From assembly GCA_023897205.1 (NCBI GenBank), contig JAHWDD010000005.1, positions 1-64,000 on the forward strand: 64,000 nucleotides of DNA, written 5' to 3'. Positions 61,656-64,000 of the stretch are shown one piece after another. Origin of the DNA: Exophiala sp. HKRS030. Lineage: Eukaryota; Ascomycota; Eurotiomycetes; Chaetothyriales; Herpotrichiellaceae. Each line of letters begins with the position of its first letter. Within the stretch, counting starts at the first letter, position 1. The translations under genes were made by a program, and so were the position numbers. The notes below the pieces were generated by a model. It saw nothing but the letters and a program-made list of their open reading frames with translations. It searched no databases and was not told the DNA's origin.

Positions 61656-63095
61656 ATGGCGTCTGCAGATTCATCGACGGCGCTTGTGAGGCGCTCCTCC
61701 GCCCAAGATGTTGTCGCAATGCCGCCACCACCCTTCAAGCGGATCAAAAGGCCGCCCAAAATCCTAGACGAAGACGAGTATACCTCGGCGCTCTCGGACA
61801 TCATTGCGCGCGACTACTTTCCAGGTCTTCTCGAATCCCAAGCACAGCACGAGTACCTTGCAGCTCTCGAATCAGGCAACGACTCTTGGGTCGCAGAGGC
61901 GGCGCAGAAACTACGGGAAGCGGCCGTGCCCTCGTCCAGCGGCAGCAAGAGGAGGAGCGCACGAAATACAAGATTTGATACCCCGTCGGCGACACCACTT
62001 CGAGGACAGCCTGTCGCAGCAGACACACCCCTGGGATACACAGGCGGCCAAACGCCGTCGGCGGCGTCTGTCGCAGGAGGCTCCGTCGACGACACGGCAG
62101 GATCTCAGAATGGTCTCGACACGTCGAGTCTGTCTCTCTCTTCGTTCCAGGCGAAATACACGTCGGAGGACAACGAGTCCTTCAACGCTCTGTTGGACAA
62201 ACAGAATTTGAAACAGAGACAGAAACACGCATACCTGTGGACACAAGACCAACGGATGCCGTCGACGCGACTCCTCGAGCACCGGGCACGAGAACAGCGT
62301 CTTGTGACTGCCCATGACAAATCCTCTGCCTCCACGGGCAAGGAATTGGCATTGCACACCGGAGCCACCGACGCACGACCGGCCAAACCCGATTCATGGA
62401 CTATAAAACGACCCGACAATACATTCATGTTCCACGCCTCTTCGGTCGACGAAGACGGACTCCAGACGGTCCAGGAAGTCCGCGAACAGAATTCCAAAGC
62501 CGGGCCCAAACAGGTGGTGTATACGAATACACGGTTCCCACCGGTACAGTACGCGGACGACCCGGGCCCCGTCCCTGCCAGTCCGAGTCTGAACACGGAC
62601 ATTGTCGACAGACGTGGTCGCCTGGCCGATACCGACACGAACGCCGGCGGCGGCACCGAGTACGCGGGGGGTGAGACGCCTCGTGTCAACGGATACGCCT
62701 TCGTCGACGAGGACGAACCCGAAAACATTGCATCCACGCCCGCGGCGGGGCCGAGTTATCGAGATCTCCTGGCCGGACAGGTCGCGGACCCGACCCCGAA
62801 CCCGTTCAAGATCAACGAGATACGGAGACGAGAGGACCTCCATTATCGCATGGTGGAGAGGGTGGCACGACGGAAGAGGGACAAGGACAGACAGACCACC
62901 GTACGTCCAGGGGAAGGGACGAGTGGGGGCAAATCGTCGGGCAACATGACGCCCGCTGCCAGACGGTTGATGGAAAAATTGGGAGGGCGGGCGCCGGTGC
63001 GTGGCGGCGCATCCGGTACGAGTTCGAGCACGCCAGAGTCCAAGGAGATGTGGACGCCATTGAGGACGCCGCGAAGAAGTGACTTGAAACGCTGA
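61656..63095 (+). CDS. ess2: Ess2/DGCR14 family spliceosome-associated protein
   Basis: 479 codons from the ATG at 61656 (MASADSSTALVRRSSAQDVV); an upstream in-frame ATG at 61548 adds a poor N terminus. Diagnostic blocks are ILDEDEYTSALSDIIARDYF, PGLLESQAQHEYLAALES, SLSSFQAKYTSEDNESFNAL and KINEIRRREDLHYRMVERVA, followed by TPAARRLMEKLGGRAPVR and a C-terminal PLRTPRRSDLKR. This is the Es2 family (human DGCR14, fission yeast Bis1), a nuclear protein found in catalytic spliceosomes. Intronless and intact, directly downstream of Ctr9 on the same strand. Confidence 0.93.
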   Translation: MASADSSTALVRRSSAQDVVAMPPPPFKRIKRPPKILDEDEYTSALSDIIARDYFPGLLESQAQHEYLAALESGNDSWVAEAAQKLREAAVPSSSGSKRRSARNTRFDTPSATPLRGQPVAADTPLGYTGGQTPSAASVAGGSVDDTAGSQNGLDTSSLSLSSFQAKYTSEDNESFNALLDKQNLKQRQKHAYLWTQDQRMPSTRLLEHRAREQRLVTAHDKSSASTGKELALHTGATDARPAKPDSWTIKRPDNTFMFHASSVDEDGLQTVQEVREQNSKAGPKQVVYTNTRFPPVQYADDPGPVPASPSLNTDIVDRRGRLADTDTNAGGGTEYAGGETPRVNGYAFVDEDEPENIASTPAAGPSYRDLLAGQVADPTPNPFKINEIRRREDLHYRMVERVARRKRDKDRQTTVRPGEGTSGGKSSGNMTPAARRLMEKLGGRAPVRGGASGTSSSTPESKEMWTPLRTPRRSDLKR

Positions 63096-63461
63096 AGCAA
63101 GCGGTGTGGTCCTTACTGGATCAACTACACTGGTTGTCTGCTCAGTCCCGGCATGAACTAGGGAGAACTCCTATAGGTTTTATATTAAGAAGCACCTGTT
63201 AGGATGACACAGAGATCTATCAATTTGCCTGTTGTTACACATCTATAAACACGGTACTCCGTATCACGCATGACGATCCACCGTCGTCCCGAACGAACGC
63301 CTTCGCCCTCATATGATATTAATATTTCAAAAAGTCCAGCAAACACCCTCCACGCAAGTCCCACGACAGGACCACCTTTCAAGATCGAGTGTTCGCTTTT
63401 TTGATTCAATGGTGATTTTTTTTCGTCTTCATAATTGCCTCCCTCGACGATAAAAATTTGG
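63096..63461. other. convergent 3' region
   Basis: 3' flanks of Ess2 and Mid1 genes. No further gene seen. Confidence 0.5.
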
Positions 63462-64000
63462 CTAGAACGCATGCATGACTAAAAGTGACATTGTCAGCAA
63501 CACCACGGTGTTGATAAACGACGGCGCAAGGGACCGTGCGTCGCTCAGATAATAGGCAGCGCCGAGGTAACTGCACGTGATGATGCCCGAGTTGTTGCTT
63601 CGGACCCCGTAACTGTTTTCTAGACCTTCGCCCTTCGAAGGACAAGCGAAGCTCAAGCTCGCCGGGCAGCTCTGCACCAGGTCGTAGCACAGATCCTGGC
63701 AGGGCAAAACCTCCTTGTAAGGGCCGGGTCGGATGGTCTCATCGATGATGGCGTTTCTCGACGAGTTGGTCGCCACGGACGTCAACAGCTGTTGGTTGCC
63801 GTTCAGTTGGGCGGTGGAGATGCTGGATCCGTTCACAAACGGCTGGCCTAGATTCCGAGGCATCAACCACGCGTCGTTGTTCGAGTAGTCGGCACACCGG
63901 GGGATGGTGACGGCGCAGAGCCATTGCTTGTACGCCCGCGCGCAGTCGTCGCAGTTGCGTGCGAGAGAGTACTGCGCGCTCGAGGAGGTGTTGCAGGGGA
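63462..64000 (-). CDS. mid1: Mid1, stretch-activated Ca2+ channel subunit, C-terminal part
   Basis: The frame is open from the right edge and ends at 63462. It reads ARNCDDCARAYKQWLCAVTI, PRCADYSNNDAWLMPR, FVNGSSIST, RNAIIDETIRPGPYKEVLPC and DLCYDLVQSCPASLSFACPS, then GIITCSYLGAAYYLSD and a hydrophobic end (FINTVVLLTMSLLVMHAF). The many spaced Cys and the RPGPYKEVLPC block are typical of fungal Mid1, the Cys-rich partner of the Cch1 calcium channel in the plasma membrane. The hydrophobic C terminus could be a GPI-type signal. The N-terminal part lies beyond the window. Confidence 0.9.
   Translation of the reverse strand, partial: PCNTSSSAQYSLARNCDDCARAYKQWLCAVTIPRCADYSNNDAWLMPRNLGQPFVNGSSISTAQLNGNQQLLTSVATNSSRNAIIDETIRPGPYKEVLPCQDLCYDLVQSCPASLSFACPSKGEGLENSYGVRSNNSGIITCSYLGAAYYLSDARSLAPSFINTVVLLTMSLLVMHAF

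Overview
The window is nuclear DNA from a filamentous ascomycete (Pezizomycotina). Genes are split by short introns of about 45-77 bp with GTRAG-type donors, CTAAC/CTGAC-like branch sites and YAG acceptors. Recognisable products are typically fungal: a Fet4-type iron permease, CorA/Mnr2-type magnesium transporters, a LaeA-like methyltransferase, Ctr9, Ess2 and Mid1. The species cannot be fixed from the sequence.

Layout. 0-2 kb: the 3' end of a DUF3723-like gene carrying an (ERQEQ)n tandem repeat, and a small coiled-coil gene. 2-7.5 kb: a Tad-type LINE retrotransposon on the minus strand with two open frames that overlap in an AATGA. 7.6-17 kb: metal-transport genes (CorA, a broken DUF21/CNNM remnant, Fet4, a second CorA) flanked by the front (PNP-like) and back (TPR) fragments of NLR-type genes. 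17-41 kb: fast-turnover accessory DNA with a tandem pair of unknown genes, remnants of SRPK, casein-kinase-I and RING genes, an inverted pair of atypical kinases (one dead), two copies of a PD-(D/E)XK-like family (one intact, one broken), a methyltransferase and several small spliced genes. 41.7-44.3 kb: an intact eight-exon AAA+ ATPase. 44.9-46.7 kb: a pogo/Fot1 DNA transposon with perfect 43-bp ends and a decayed transposase. 47-56.4 kb: a SUMO-interacting-motif protein, an Ldh2-family dehydrogenase, an ABM-like protein, a tRNA gene and two unknown genes. 57.5-64 kb: conserved core genes Ctr9 (PAF1 complex), Ess2 (spliceosome-associated) and the end of Mid1 (calcium channel subunit).

The most unusual feature is at 53730-53980 on the minus strand. 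A tRNA-Ile(AAU) that folds completely is recovered only after removing the usual 17-nt anticodon-loop intron and three further inserts of 53, 54 and 53 bp. Each of these has spliceosomal GT...AG signals, and two of them cut the A box and the B box. An intact B-box/T-arm hairpin followed by a T9 run lies 26 nt downstream, recalling the U6 (SNR6) arrangement.

Taken together, the left two thirds look like an accessory island (DUF3723-like gene, NLR fragments, metal transporters, transposons, many broken kinases), and the right end is conserved housekeeping DNA. All joins and frameshifts below were read by eye. Several lesions are single-base changes in short homopolymers, so assembly error must be kept in mind.
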